Shown here in pieces: positions 33,566 through 41,033 of a stretch of 64,000 bases of DNA. Made by a program: the position numbers and the translations under genes. The DNA comes from Paraburkholderia hospita (GTDB lineage: Bacteria > Pseudomonadota > Gammaproteobacteria > Burkholderiales > Burkholderiaceae), in NCBI RefSeq assembly GCF_002902965.1, contig NZ_CP026108.1, positions 62,001 through 126,000 on the forward strand, written 5' to 3'. How positions within the stretch are numbered: the first letter of the stretch is position 1; the number at the start of each line of letters is the position of its first letter. Below the pieces are notes generated by a model that had not been told where the DNA came from, did no database searches, and saw only the letters and a list, made by a program, of their open reading frames with translations.

Positions 33566-33592
33566 ACCCTACGGAGCTGTGTGCAAAGTCAA
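33566..33592 (-). promoter_or_regulatory. Promoter-like TTGACT-N15-TAGGGT
   Basis: Same TTGACT hexamer and 15-bp spacing as at 19040 and 32930, here 51 bp upstream of the 33515 start; it overlaps the end of the recombinase-like gene. Confidence 0.4.
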
Positions 33593-34506
33593 GTCGAGCC
33601 CGCTTCGCTGATCGTGGCGCGCAGACGCGTGACCGTTCGTTGGCTGACAAGTCCGAGCATTCGGCTTGTGTCTTCGTTGCTGCGGCCGCTCAGCAACTGA
33701 CGGCGAGCGAAGGTGTTGCGAAGGATGCGCGGACTCATGTCAGGCGCAACAAAGCCTATGCTATCGAGCGCGTCTTTTACGACGGCGCCGAGAAGGACGT
33801 CGTTCACCGCGCCACTGCGACCTGGTGCTGGAAAAAGCAGAACGTCGTCCGCAGACGGTTGAGCGTCCTGCCATCGCTGCAAAGCTGGCAATGCAAACTG
33901 CGGCAGCGTTACCCGCCGTTGATCGCGAGCACCGCGCTTGGGAACGTAGACATTCGGTCGGGCGCCGTTGACGACAACATGGCGCCGCCGCGCCTGACGC
34001 AACTCGGCCGCCGATATGCCCGCACCCAGGAACAGCGCTACGATGGCGCGGTTTCGAAGTATTCGGGAATCATCCAGCCCTGACGGGATGGTCCACACCT
34101 GCAGCCGTTCGTCCGCGGCCTGATCGAGGTAGAGAGGTAGCGGCTCGTTCTCGGGCCAACGAGCGAACGCGCTTACTTCAGACGCCGGGTTGCTGGCACG
34201 CAGCCCAATGTCGACGAGATGGCGGCATAGCCGGTTCAGCATCTTGGCGTATCGCAAGCGCGTCGACGTCCCGGGCGTCGTGCGACTCTCGATCTCGTTG
34301 AAAAATCCCTCGATCTGCGCGGCGTCGAACGTGGCCACCGACGCGTGCCGCTCGTGAATATGGCGGAGAAAGCGGTCGAACATTGCAGCGTGCTGCAGAC
34401 GCGATCGCGCAGAGAAAGGCCGTCGGTCTGCCCCGACGGCCTCCGTTTCCTGCCAGATTCGATAGGCATCCGACGGGGCAGATAGCCACAAAGAATTCAT
34501 GTCCAT
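33589..34506 (-). CDS. Tyrosine-recombinase-fold protein lacking catalytic residues, 305 aa
   Basis: It has an N-terminal SAM-like DNA-binding domain (about residues 25-120) and a C-terminal domain that aligns with XerC/D. The family's ATGLR-S-EL block is GAGISAAEL (Arg lost); the beta-hairpin Lys is kept (PKRGARDQRRVTL). H-x-x-R appears as SPRILRNTFA (His lost, Arg kept); LGH...Y appears as LGLVSQRTVTRLRA (His and nucleophilic Tyr lost). It is therefore probably a DNA-binding protein, not a recombinase. The ATG at 34506 is chosen; a 21-bp inverted repeat lies just upstream. Confidence 0.7.
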   Translation of the reverse strand: MDMNSLWLSAPSDAYRIWQETEAVGADRRPFSARSRLQHAAMFDRFLRHIHERHASVATFDAAQIEGFFNEIESRTTPGTSTRLRYAKMLNRLCRHLVDIGLRASNPASEVSAFARWPENEPLPLYLDQAADERLQVWTIPSGLDDSRILRNRAIVALFLGAGISAAELRQARRRHVVVNGARPNVYVPKRGARDQRRVTLPQFALPALQRWQDAQPSADDVLLFPAPGRSGAVNDVLLGAVVKDALDSIGFVAPDMSPRILRNTFARRQLLSGRSNEDTSRMLGLVSQRTVTRLRATISEAGST

Positions 34507-34544
34507 GTGCGCCTTATATACTGAATTTGCGTTGCCCGCACCCC

Positions 34545-34565
34545 TGACGAATCTGCGATTCGTCA
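34545..34565. promoter_or_regulatory. Perfect 9+9 bp inverted repeat upstream of the recombinase-like gene
   Basis: Arms TGACGAATC and GATTCGTCA with a 3-bp spacer. It lies about 40 bp upstream of ATG 34506 and behind a TATATA-rich -10 candidate, the usual place of an autoregulatory operator. Confidence 0.55.
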
Positions 34566-34793
34566 CAACCGTCTATAGCCGAATGGGGCATCAGTGAGCG
34601 AGCGGCATAGACCAGACTTTATATCGGGTGCCCAACCTTTTGGCCGCAGAAAGAGAGGTGATTTCGTACGGCTTTTGATCCCGAGATAGACCTTGCTCCA
34701 AGCGCCGCAGACGCATCGCGGCCTTCCCTGAGCAAAGAGCCGTCGCTCTCAACTCCGCTCGCTGGACTATCATGGCGGCTCAAGGAGGTCGCC

Positions 34794-35480
34794 ATGTGCA
34801 CCAGCTACGAAGCCAACCCAAACGACGCGCGTTGGGATACGTTCAGCCTGTTCCCTCGGCCGGATTTCGAGTACAAGCCAGAGATCTACAAGGACTATTT
34901 CGCGCCCGTCTTTCGTCGCGGCCTTGACGGTTTCGAGACCGTACCCGCGTCGTTCGGCATCGTTCCTCGCCGGCACATCCCGCCGGGCGTGAAGGTGTTC
35001 GACACGATGAACGCACGTTCCGAAAGTGTCGAGCAGAAGCGCAGCTTCAGCGGCGCGTGGAAGAACATGCAGCTTTGCCTGATCCCATGCCTGACGTTCT
35101 TCGAGCCGAACTACGAGACGGGCAAAGCGGTGCGCTGGAAGATCGGCATGGCGGACGGGGCCCCACTCGCGATCGCGGGTCTCTGGCGCCAGTGGAAGGA
35201 GATCGACGGATCACAGACGCTCGCCTTCACGATGCTGACCGTCAATTCGGACGAGCATCCGCTCATGAAGCGGTTTCACAAGCCCGGGGACGAGAAGCGC
35301 TCGGTGGTGATCGTGCCGCCGACGGAGTACCGCGATTGGCTGTCGTGCCAATCGGTTGACGAGGCCCGCTCATTTCTTCAACTCTATCCCGTCGAAGCCA
35401 TGCACGCTGAGCCGTTTCCCCTACCGCCGCGCAAGCCGAAAACGGCGGCAACCGAGCGGGATCAACAGCAGCTGTTGTGA
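34794..35480 (+). CDS. SRAP (YedK/HMCES) abasic-site protection protein
   Basis: The 228-aa product starts MCTSYEAN with the catalytic Cys at position 2, which is exposed after Met removal and forms a thiazolidine link to abasic DNA. Further SRAP motifs: NARSES, CLTFFEPN (active Glu), TVNSDEHPLMKRFHKP (His). The start ATG 34794 has AAGGAGG 6 bp upstream. It protects abasic sites in single-stranded DNA, useful during transfer of ssDNA. It stands alone and is convergent with the next gene. Confidence 0.93.
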   Translation: MCTSYEANPNDARWDTFSLFPRPDFEYKPEIYKDYFAPVFRRGLDGFETVPASFGIVPRRHIPPGVKVFDTMNARSESVEQKRSFSGAWKNMQLCLIPCLTFFEPNYETGKAVRWKIGMADGAPLAIAGLWRQWKEIDGSQTLAFTMLTVNSDEHPLMKRFHKPGDEKRSVVIVPPTEYRDWLSCQSVDEARSFLQLYPVEAMHAEPFPLPPRKPKTAATERDQQQLL

Positions 35481-35854
35481 CCGGACCGTGCCTTCCTGCG
35501 CCGCCCTGGATGCCCAAATACACAATCGCATATGTGTTCCTGAACTTGTATCGGCACGGGGCAGCCGATATTCACTTCACCAGGATGTGCCTCGTCATAC
35601 ACCCAGGCAGCAGGAATGTCGCCGCGACGGCGCATGCCGTACGCTTTGGGGTCTTCAATGACCATGTCGAGTTCGTCCATGATCAGGTCCCTGACGTATC
35701 CGTCGTCACAGTGGTCGAATGGAATCCAGGACTCGTCGACGCGTTGGTGAAGGATTACGATCGCGCGCTCGTGAGCGTCGATTGCCACACGGACGGGAAG
35801 GTCCGGCTCGCACGCCCACGGCGAGGGCCACTGTCCAATGATGAATTTGTCCAA
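35462..35854 (-). CDS. Hypothetical protein, 130 aa
   Basis: This minus-strand frame reads as natural protein (MDKFIIGQWPSPWACEPDLP..., IVILHQRVDESWIPFDHCDDGYV). Several His, Cys and Asp residues are spread as in a metal-binding protein. It ends 19 bp inside the SRAP gene (convergent overlap). The longer plus-strand frame in the same place has arginine/alanine-rich nonsense character and is rejected. No family assigned. Confidence 0.55.
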   Translation of the reverse strand: MDKFIIGQWPSPWACEPDLPVRVAIDAHERAIVILHQRVDESWIPFDHCDDGYVRDLIMDELDMVIEDPKAYGMRRRGDIPAAWVYDEAHPGEVNIGCPVPIQVQEHICDCVFGHPGRRRKARSGHNSCC

Positions 35855-36086
35855 TTTCGACCGGCGACTCTGCTTGAAGAAGACCTCAGCCTACGCCGCA
35901 CTCTGCGCAAGTCAAGCGCAGCCCCGACCGCGACAATTCCAGCCAACGCGTCTCTAACATGCGGGTCGCGGGCACGAACCGCGGCTTGTGCGATCGCACC
36001 TTCATGAATTAGACGGTCCACGTTCCGGTTACCCTGCAAGCCTCTCAGGTTCTGGCGTGTCCCACAAGACAGCCAGAATGACTTCG

Positions 36087-36115
36087 GGCCAGCGGCCTCG
36101 CCGCTGGCCTCTTTC
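36087..36115. terminator. Strong hairpin terminator
   Basis: GGCCAGCGGC / GCCGCTGGCC, 10-bp stem with a 3-nt loop, then TCTTTCT. It lies 9 bp from the end of the YjzC-like gene on the minus strand. Confidence 0.7.
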
Positions 36116-36123
36116 TGCTCGGG

Positions 36124-36339
36124 TCAACGCTTGTCGCCGCTACCGAGTTCGCTATGCTTGTGCGAATGCGTCGCCCCGTGCACAAGCTCATAGACCGCGC
36201 CTTTGCCGGTACGTGTTGGCGGGAAATGTTCGCCCTCGACGCATGTCACTTCGAACGCTGCCTTGCCGTCGCCTTCGTGCACGACCTTGTAGATCCCGGA
36301 TGTTTTCACGATCTCGCCGGGCTTGTGCTGCTCTGCCAT
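36124..36339 (-). CDS. YjzC-like small protein, 71 aa
   Basis: Start ATG 36339 has AAGGAGGCAGGCT upstream, a strong ribosome site; the longer upstream frame is rejected. The core HKPGEIVKTSGIYKVVHEGD and FPPTRTGKGAVYELVHGATH is the YjzC-type zinc-ribbon-free beta domain found in small proteins. The tail is His/Ser-rich. Role unknown. Confidence 0.75.
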   Translation of the reverse strand: MAEQHKPGEIVKTSGIYKVVHEGDGKAAFEVTCVEGEHFPPTRTGKGAVYELVHGATHSHKHSELGSGDKR

Positions 36340-36417
36340 AGCCTGCCTCCTTATCCCTATCGGACGATAACAAAAAGGGGACAGCAAGCCTGATGCCCGG
36401 CGTGCTCGGGAAGCGCC

Positions 36418-37236
36418 TCAACCGTCGCGGTTCAATGTCCGGTAGGCGTTGTAGTGGCGGATTGCCTGTGTCTGCTGACCCAGTTCCTCATGGATGCGCG
36501 CCGCGTTGAAATGCGCGTCTGCGAAGTCGTGTTTCAGTTCGATGCTGCGCCGGTATGCGATGAGGGCTTGTTCGAGGCGGCCCGAGTCTTCCAGCGCCAC
36601 GCCGAGATTGAAGTGAAGCAGGTGATGGTCCGGGTTTTCGAGCAGGGCGTTACGCCATACCCCGATAGCGTCGTCGTAGCGGCCGCACTCCGACAGCAGG
36701 CATCCAAGGTTCAGGTACGCGTCGAGATAGGTCCGGTCCGACTCGATGGCGCGCCGGTAGCCGCCCTCGGCGCCGTCCACATCGCCCTCAGCTTCCCTTG
36801 CAGTAGCGTCCGCGAATTCGTCGGGCGCGCGGCGCTTTTGCATCTCCGTGACGTTGCCGGTACCGCCGCATGCGGGCGTCGGCTCAAAATCCAGCAGCAA
36901 CTGGCCAGTATGGGCGTCCCATGGCCCGTCGCGGTCCTGCACGGCAATGTCGGCACCAATGGCAGTAATCCGGATCGCCGTGAGGTCCTTGTCGGGCGAC
37001 CAGGTCGCGCGCAGATTTTCCAGTGCTCGCACAATCTTGCGCGGCGGGATGCCCGCCTTTCTCAACGAGTGGGCGGTGCGCAGCATGACGACGTCGCGGA
37101 ACGAAAACAGCGTCTCCCTGCCGTGACCGCGCGCCGGCTTGACGAAGCCGCCTGCGACGAGCTGGGTAATCACGGTTCGCGAGACGCCCAGCATCCGCTG
37201 CACGTCGCGCATGCGAAAACGCTCTTCGCGGGTCAT
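36418..37236 (-). CDS. MerR-family DNA-binding protein fused to TPR repeats, 272 aa
   Basis: Residues 1-75 form a MerR winged HTH (FRMRDVQRMLGVSRTVITQLVAGGFVKPARG, then FRDVVMLRTAHSLRKAG). A linker with a beta domain follows. From about residue 140, tetratricopeptide repeats are visible (AEGGYRRAIESDRTYLDAYLNLGCLLSECGRYDDAI and following units). It lies 1 bp downstream of the ku stop, in the same direction, so it is part of the NHEJ operon and may regulate it. Confidence 0.85.
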   Translation of the reverse strand: MTREERFRMRDVQRMLGVSRTVITQLVAGGFVKPARGHGRETLFSFRDVVMLRTAHSLRKAGIPPRKIVRALENLRATWSPDKDLTAIRITAIGADIAVQDRDGPWDAHTGQLLLDFEPTPACGGTGNVTEMQKRRAPDEFADATAREAEGDVDGAEGGYRRAIESDRTYLDAYLNLGCLLSECGRYDDAIGVWRNALLENPDHHLLHFNLGVALEDSGRLEQALIAYRRSIELKHDFADAHFNAARIHEELGQQTQAIRHYNAYRTLNRDG

Positions 37237-37237
37237 G

Positions 37238-38161
37238 CTATTTGCGGGTTCCTGTCTTTCGGGCCGGCGCCGACGCGGCGGGCGCGTCGGGGGTCGCAGC
37301 CCGTCGTGCCGACTTGCGCTGCTTCGGCGCGGCTGGCTCGGCGACAGGCGCGGCCTCTGGCTTTTGTCTTGCGGCCGCAGTGCCCTGTCCCTTCAGGCTC
37401 GCCCGCAGAGCTTCGACGAGGTCAATGATCTCCGCTCCCTCGGGCTGCGCGGCGGGCTGCAGGGTGATCTTCTTGCCCGCGATTTTCTGGTCGATTGCGG
37501 CTAGCAGACGTTCCTTTTCCTCGTCCTTGTACTGCGTCGGGTCATAAGAATCGACGCGGTACTGCTCGATAAGCTGTTCGGCGAGCTTCAGTTCAGCGGG
37601 CTGAACATCGGGCTTCTCTATGCCGATCGCAGACTGCGCCCGAACCTCGTCAGCGTACAGAAGCTGCTGCAGAATCAGCCCGTCGGGCCCGGCCCGAACC
37701 TGCGCGACGTTCTGTTTGCCCTTCATCACAAACTTGGCGAGCGCACAGGTGCCGGTGTCGGTCATCGCCTGCGCGAGAAGCTGGTAGGGCTTCGCGCCAC
37801 GCTTGTCGGGCCCGAGGTAGTAAGCCTTGTCAAAATAGATCGGATCGATCGCGTCGGCCGGCAGGAACGCGACAATGTCGATGCTGTGGCTGGCGGTGGC
37901 CTCGAAGGCCTCGAGTTCGGAAGGCTCGAAGACAACATACTTGTCTTTCTCGAACTCGTACCCCTTGACGGTATCCGAACGCTCGATGACGGCCTGATGA
38001 GCGGGGCAATACAGCTGCTGACGCACCCGTGCGCCGCAATCCTTGTGCAACATGTTGAAGCTGACGGAGGACTTGGATTCCGTGGCCGAGAACATGCGGC
38101 AGGGAATCGACACAAGTCCGAAGCTGATGGTCATCGAGGCGATCGAACGCGGAGCGGCCAT
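37238..38161 (-). CDS. ku: Ku, DNA end-binding protein of non-homologous end joining
   Basis: The start is placed at ATG 38161 (MAAPRSIASMTISFGLVSIP, the typical Ku opening), with GGGAGAATGTC upstream; the longer frame is rejected. At 307 aa it is a full-length bacterial Ku ring domain followed by a Lys/Ala/Pro-rich C-terminal tail (about residues 255-307) that usually contacts LigD or DNA. Its gene is divergent from ligD with a short intergenic region, so they share regulation. Bacterial NHEJ repairs double-strand breaks without a template. Confidence 0.95.
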   Translation of the reverse strand: MAAPRSIASMTISFGLVSIPCRMFSATESKSSVSFNMLHKDCGARVRQQLYCPAHQAVIERSDTVKGYEFEKDKYVVFEPSELEAFEATASHSIDIVAFLPADAIDPIYFDKAYYLGPDKRGAKPYQLLAQAMTDTGTCALAKFVMKGKQNVAQVRAGPDGLILQQLLYADEVRAQSAIGIEKPDVQPAELKLAEQLIEQYRVDSYDPTQYKDEEKERLLAAIDQKIAGKKITLQPAAQPEGAEIIDLVEALRASLKGQGTAAARQKPEAAPVAEPAAPKQRKSARRAATPDAPAASAPARKTGTRK

Positions 38162-38266
38162 GACATTCTCCCGTTGGCAGGCGCTACCGGTCGCAGCAAT
38201 TTCCCGGCCAGAGCGCCTGGCTGGAACAGTCAGTGCGACGCCGTTGGGATTTGGGAGGCGGAACAG

Positions 38267-40177
38267 GTGGCGCGTAGAACGAGAGTAGCCGATCAGGAGG
38301 ACGAGGGCCAGGTGGACAGCCTGCCGGACATCATCCGGCCGCAACTTGCTACGCTCGTCGATCGCCCGCCGGTCGGCTCGAATTGGTCATACGAAATCAA
38401 GTTCGACGGCTACCGCATGCTGTGCCGTATCGACAACGGCGCGGTGAGATTGTTCACGCGCAACGGGCACGACTGGACCGGGAAGATGCCCGCGCTCGCT
38501 CAGGCACTCGGGCGGCTATCCGTCAGCCAGGCATGGATCGATGGCGAGGTGGTCGTACTCAGCAAAGCCGACATTCCCGACTTCTCGGCGCTGCAGAATG
38601 CGTTCGCCAGGCGTCGCACGGCCGGCCTGACGTTTTTCGCTTTCGACCTGATGTTTCTGAATGGCCGCGACCTCCGGCGAGCGACGCTCAGAGACCGGCG
38701 GGCCGCGCTGCAGCAGTTGCTTGCGAGTGTCGACGACGCACAAATACGGCTTAGCAATACGTTCACCGAAGGTGTCGAATCGTTGCTGGACTCCGCATGC
38801 AGAATGGGCCTTGAAGGGCTTATCGGCAAGCGCGTCGACCGTCCTTATACGGAAGGCCGTTCGCCCGATTGGATCAAGGTCAAGTGCATCCGACGCCAGG
38901 AGTTCGTTGTCGGCGGTATTAGCAGAAGCGCAGGAGCGGCGACAGGCATTCGCTCGTTGCTGCTCGGCGTGTACGAGCGAGATGGTAGTTTCCGCTACGC
39001 CGGTTCGGCCAGGGCAACGTTGCGACCCGCGCAGATGCGCGAACTGCACGATCGTCTGGAGCCAGTTGGCGAGACGCCGTTTTTTAACCCGCCCACGCCC
39101 GAGCGCGACCGCGTCCGCGTCTGGATGCGGCCACAAGTAGTTGTCGAAGTGTCGTTTCTGGAATGGACATCATCGGGGGAGATCCGTCAGGGCGTCCTGA
39201 AGGCACTGCGCGACGATAAGGAGGCGGGCGAAGTCCACGAAGAGAAGCCGGTCGCGGCGTCGGCGGCAAACAAACGCCGTGGAGCGAGCGCACGCGTAAG
39301 TGGTGCGACGATTACCAACGCGTCGCGCATCGTTGACCCGTCGACTGGATTCACGAAAGCGGACGTGGTCCAGTACTTTGACGCCGTCGCCGATTACATG
39401 CTGCCCTACATCAAGGACCGGCCCCTCATGATCGTGCGCGCGCCCGACGGCATCGAAGGCGAAATGTTCTATCAGAAGCACGCGGAAGGGCAGCGCCTGA
39501 AAGCCGTTACGCAGTTGCCACCGTCGATGCACCCCGGCCATGCGCCGCTGCTCGTCGCGAACACGCGGGAAGCACTGCTCGAGCTTGCCCAACTCAACAC
39601 GATCGAGATCCACGCGTGGAATGCGACCGCACCTGATCTCGAACATCCCGACCGCTTCATACTGGATCTCGATCCCGATCCGCAGCTCGACTGGAACGTT
39701 ATGGTCGAGGCTGCGACGCTTACGCGGGTCGTGCTAGACGAACTGGGGCTGCAGTCCTTCTGTAAGACCAGCGGAGGAAAGGGCGTGCACATCACAGTGC
39801 CACTTGCGCCAGTCCACACGTGGGAAGAGGTCAAGGGTTTCAGCCACGCGATCGCGCGCCATCTTGCGAAGGTCATCCCGCAACGCTTTTCCGCAGTGTC
39901 GGGACCACGAAATCGCATTGGAAAAATCTTCGTGGATTACCTCCGAAACGGGAGGGGCGCAACGACGGCGGTCGCCTTGTCGCCGCGCGCAAGGCCAGGG
40001 CTTCCGGTGTCAATGCCGGTCAGTTGGGGCGAGTTGCCGGAACTCGGTGGCGCGGCCGATTGGAACGTGTTGACGGGCCTCGATGAAGCCAGGTCGCGGT
40101 GGGAAGGCAGCGCTGCGTTTGCAGTCGAGCAGGAAATCACCGACATAATGCGGCGAGCCGTTGGCGCGACTGACTGA
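38267..40177 (+). CDS. ligD: LigD: ATP-dependent DNA ligase fused to primase-polymerase, no phosphoesterase domain
   Basis: The 636-aa product starts at GTG 38267 with GGGAGG 8 bp upstream (a GTG further in is possible). The ligase domain comes first, residues about 15-310: KFDGYR with the adenylated Lys, DGEVV, FAFDLMFLNG, EGLIGKR, WIKVK. A POL domain follows, about residues 350-630: EMFYQKHA, ILDLDPDP metal site, TSGGKGVHI. The PE (3'-phosphoesterase) domain of Pseudomonas LigD is missing, so 3'-end healing would need another enzyme. Partner of Ku. Confidence 0.93.
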   Translation: MARRTRVADQEDEGQVDSLPDIIRPQLATLVDRPPVGSNWSYEIKFDGYRMLCRIDNGAVRLFTRNGHDWTGKMPALAQALGRLSVSQAWIDGEVVVLSKADIPDFSALQNAFARRRTAGLTFFAFDLMFLNGRDLRRATLRDRRAALQQLLASVDDAQIRLSNTFTEGVESLLDSACRMGLEGLIGKRVDRPYTEGRSPDWIKVKCIRRQEFVVGGISRSAGAATGIRSLLLGVYERDGSFRYAGSARATLRPAQMRELHDRLEPVGETPFFNPPTPERDRVRVWMRPQVVVEVSFLEWTSSGEIRQGVLKALRDDKEAGEVHEEKPVAASAANKRRGASARVSGATITNASRIVDPSTGFTKADVVQYFDAVADYMLPYIKDRPLMIVRAPDGIEGEMFYQKHAEGQRLKAVTQLPPSMHPGHAPLLVANTREALLELAQLNTIEIHAWNATAPDLEHPDRFILDLDPDPQLDWNVMVEAATLTRVVLDELGLQSFCKTSGGKGVHITVPLAPVHTWEEVKGFSHAIARHLAKVIPQRFSAVSGPRNRIGKIFVDYLRNGRGATTAVALSPRARPGLPVSMPVSWGELPELGGAADWNVLTGLDEARSRWEGSAAFAVEQEITDIMRRAVGATD

Positions 40178-40460
40178 CGGATTCGGTTAAGCGTCGGCGA
40201 CCGGCCATGAAGCGCCGTTCGCACGCACCGTTGCTCGGAAGTTCAGACGTCGGATCCACCCCAGAAAGCGGCCACTCAATTCGCGACCATGAACGTTGCC
40301 TTATCGGCCTTTGCATGGGCGCGCGGCGGCCCCCGCCGTTTCAATCGCAATCAGAGACGGCGGAGACGGAATGGCGTCCTTTGCTTGCAGGAAGCTGACC
40401 AACATCAGCCGTAACGCCATCCGCCCCTGTCTGATTTCGCAGTCGGGCACCTTCACCGCG

Positions 40461-40571
40461 TCGGCCATTCGGGCTTGCTCGAGCCTCGCGGCACGAGCAC
40501 CGTCCTGAAGGCCCCGGGGGTCTTCGACAAGACCACCTTGTCGGTCATGCCCTGATATGTGCCCAGCGGGT
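40461..40571 (-). pseudogene. Duplicated 3' tail of a CaiB/BaiF CoA-transferase
   Basis: About 111 bp match the last codons of the CoA-transferase gene at 41041-41151 with roughly seven mismatches. On the minus strand it reads PLGTYQGMTDKVVLSK, then SSKPEWPTR. No other part of a transferase is next to it. It is a leftover of a tandem or recombinational duplication. Dodecin lies between the two copies. Confidence 0.75.
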
Positions 40572-40651
40572 ACCAGAGAGGGTGTTTGCTTGAAACATCC
40601 CTGTGTTGTTCGGACCATGCGGTCAGGGCCTTTATGAGTGACCGTCTGGTC

Positions 40652-40861
40652 TCAGTCCTCCAGACGCAGCCCGACCTTCAGCGTGACCTGCCAGTGCATG
40701 ACCTTGCCCTCCTCAATGTGTCCGCGTGTCTCAGACACTTCGAACCAGTGCATGTTGCGCACGGTATTGGCCGCTTTGCTTAGCGCCACATGCACCGCGT
40801 CGTCGCTCGATTGCGTCGACGAGCCGGTGAGTTCAATCAGTTTGTATACGTGTTCCGACAT
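40652..40861 (-). CDS. Dodecin family flavin-binding protein, 69 aa
   Basis: The start ATG 40861 has AAGGAGAACCCG upstream. The sequence MSEHVYKLIELTGSSTQSSDDAV, NMHWFEVSETRGHI and HWQVTLKVGLRLE is the dodecin beta-sheet signature. It forms a dodecameric flavin store. It lies between two copies of the transferase tail, probably inserted or left during rearrangement. Confidence 0.93.
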   Translation of the reverse strand: MSEHVYKLIELTGSSTQSSDDAVHVALSKAANTVRNMHWFEVSETRGHIEEGKVMHWQVTLKVGLRLED

Positions 40862-41033
40862 CGGGTTCTCCTTGGTTTGAGGCGGACTACGTGGCATCGC
40901 AATGTGCCACGATATCCAGGCATGATCTACGCCGCGGCTTACTGCTGCTTTCGCGATCGCGCGAGCGCACGCGTGTCAACAACTTACGGACGGTCAAGGC
41001 CGCCGCTTACTGGGATTGCTCATTCTTAGGTCC

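Noticed and set aside
33589..34506. Active integrase of an ICE
   Set aside because: Key Arg, His and Tyr residues are missing, so it is not a functional recombinase as read here.
35477..36007. 176-aa plus-strand frame opposite the 35462-35854 gene
   Set aside because: Arg/Ala/Thr-rich composition typical of a shadow; the minus-strand frame reads as a natural protein.
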